Positions 63,993 to 64,000 of a DNA stretch of 64,000 bases are shown here, in pieces. The notes under the pieces were generated by a model. That model ran no database searches and was not told the origin of the DNA. It saw only the letters and a list, made by a program, of their open reading frames with translations. Made by a program: the position numbers and the translations under genes. The number at the start of each line of letters is the position of its first letter. Position 1 is the first letter of the stretch. Origin of the DNA: Steroidobacter agaridevorans (GTDB lineage: Bacteria > Pseudomonadota > Gammaproteobacteria > Steroidobacterales > Steroidobacteraceae). The stretch spans positions 413,907 to 477,906 of the forward strand of contig NZ_BLJO01000002.1 in assembly GCF_009932555.1 (NCBI RefSeq), read 5' to 3'.

Positions 63993-64000
63993 GAAGATGC

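Overview
The window looks like a chromosomal segment of a GC-rich, Gram-negative gammaproteobacterium, probably near the Xanthomonadales/Nevskiales/Steroidobacter lineage. The evidence is a fused aspartate kinase-diaminopimelate decarboxylase (the Xanthomonas arrangement), a copL-copA-copB copper cassette, two TonB-dependent receptors, uvrC-pgsA followed by tRNA-Gly and tRNA-Cys, a his operon headed by a TrpR-family regulator, and a PEP-CTERM protein. The species call is inference. I see no prophage, intact insertion sequence or CRISPR array.

Layout. 1-3.0 kb: the end of a rhamnose/rhamnogalacturonan operon (rhaM, GH105 hydrolase, GPH-type sugar symporter). 3.0-5.0 kb: MerR regulator coupled to a secreted alpha/beta hydrolase. 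5.0-8.1 kb: a decayed ParD/ParE-type toxin-antitoxin pair beside tRNA-Cys and tRNA-Gly, then pgsA and uvrC. 8.2-19.6 kb: a glycoside-utilisation locus. One five-gene minus-strand operon (TonB receptor, GH1, TetR, GH3, carboxylesterase) diverges from a GH20-SGNH fusion gene, with a double palindromic operator between them. 19.5-28.2 kb: uracil-DNA glycosylase, PEP-CTERM protein, glyoxylate shunt (aceB-aceA) with a divergent LysR, rluE, an EamA transporter and an M17 aminopeptidase.

28.3-46.2 kb is an amino-acid biosynthesis block: an attenuator leader, ilvC, ilvE, leuC-leuD-leuB, a possible small RNA, an enoyl-CoA hydratase and nitronate monooxygenase pair, metX-metB under a SAM-I riboswitch, and a complete his operon (trpR-like, hisG-D-C-B-H-A-F-IE). 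hisF has no ATG, GTG or TTG that keeps its catalytic Asp; the only good start is an ATT behind a GGAG. 46.2-54.5 kb concerns metals: a probable Fur-controlled operon (EF-hand protein, TonB receptor, DUF4198 protein), copLAB, and a second EF-hand protein. 54.7-63.6 kb: a membrane Ser/Thr kinase with a C-terminal repeat region, the LysC-LysA fusion, a small acidic protein, a SAM hydrolase-like protein, a MaoC hydratase, and glyA under a ZTP riboswitch. The last 450 bases hold direct and inverted repeats and no gene.

RNA-level control is a theme. Four metabolic units are each preceded or followed by a distinct structured RNA: the ilv attenuator, the SAM-I riboswitch, the ZTP riboswitch, and a possible terminated small RNA after leuB. 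The items most worth testing are the AUU start of hisF, the ilvC attenuator, the RNA after leuB, and the glycoside locus with its operator and GH20-SGNH fusion.
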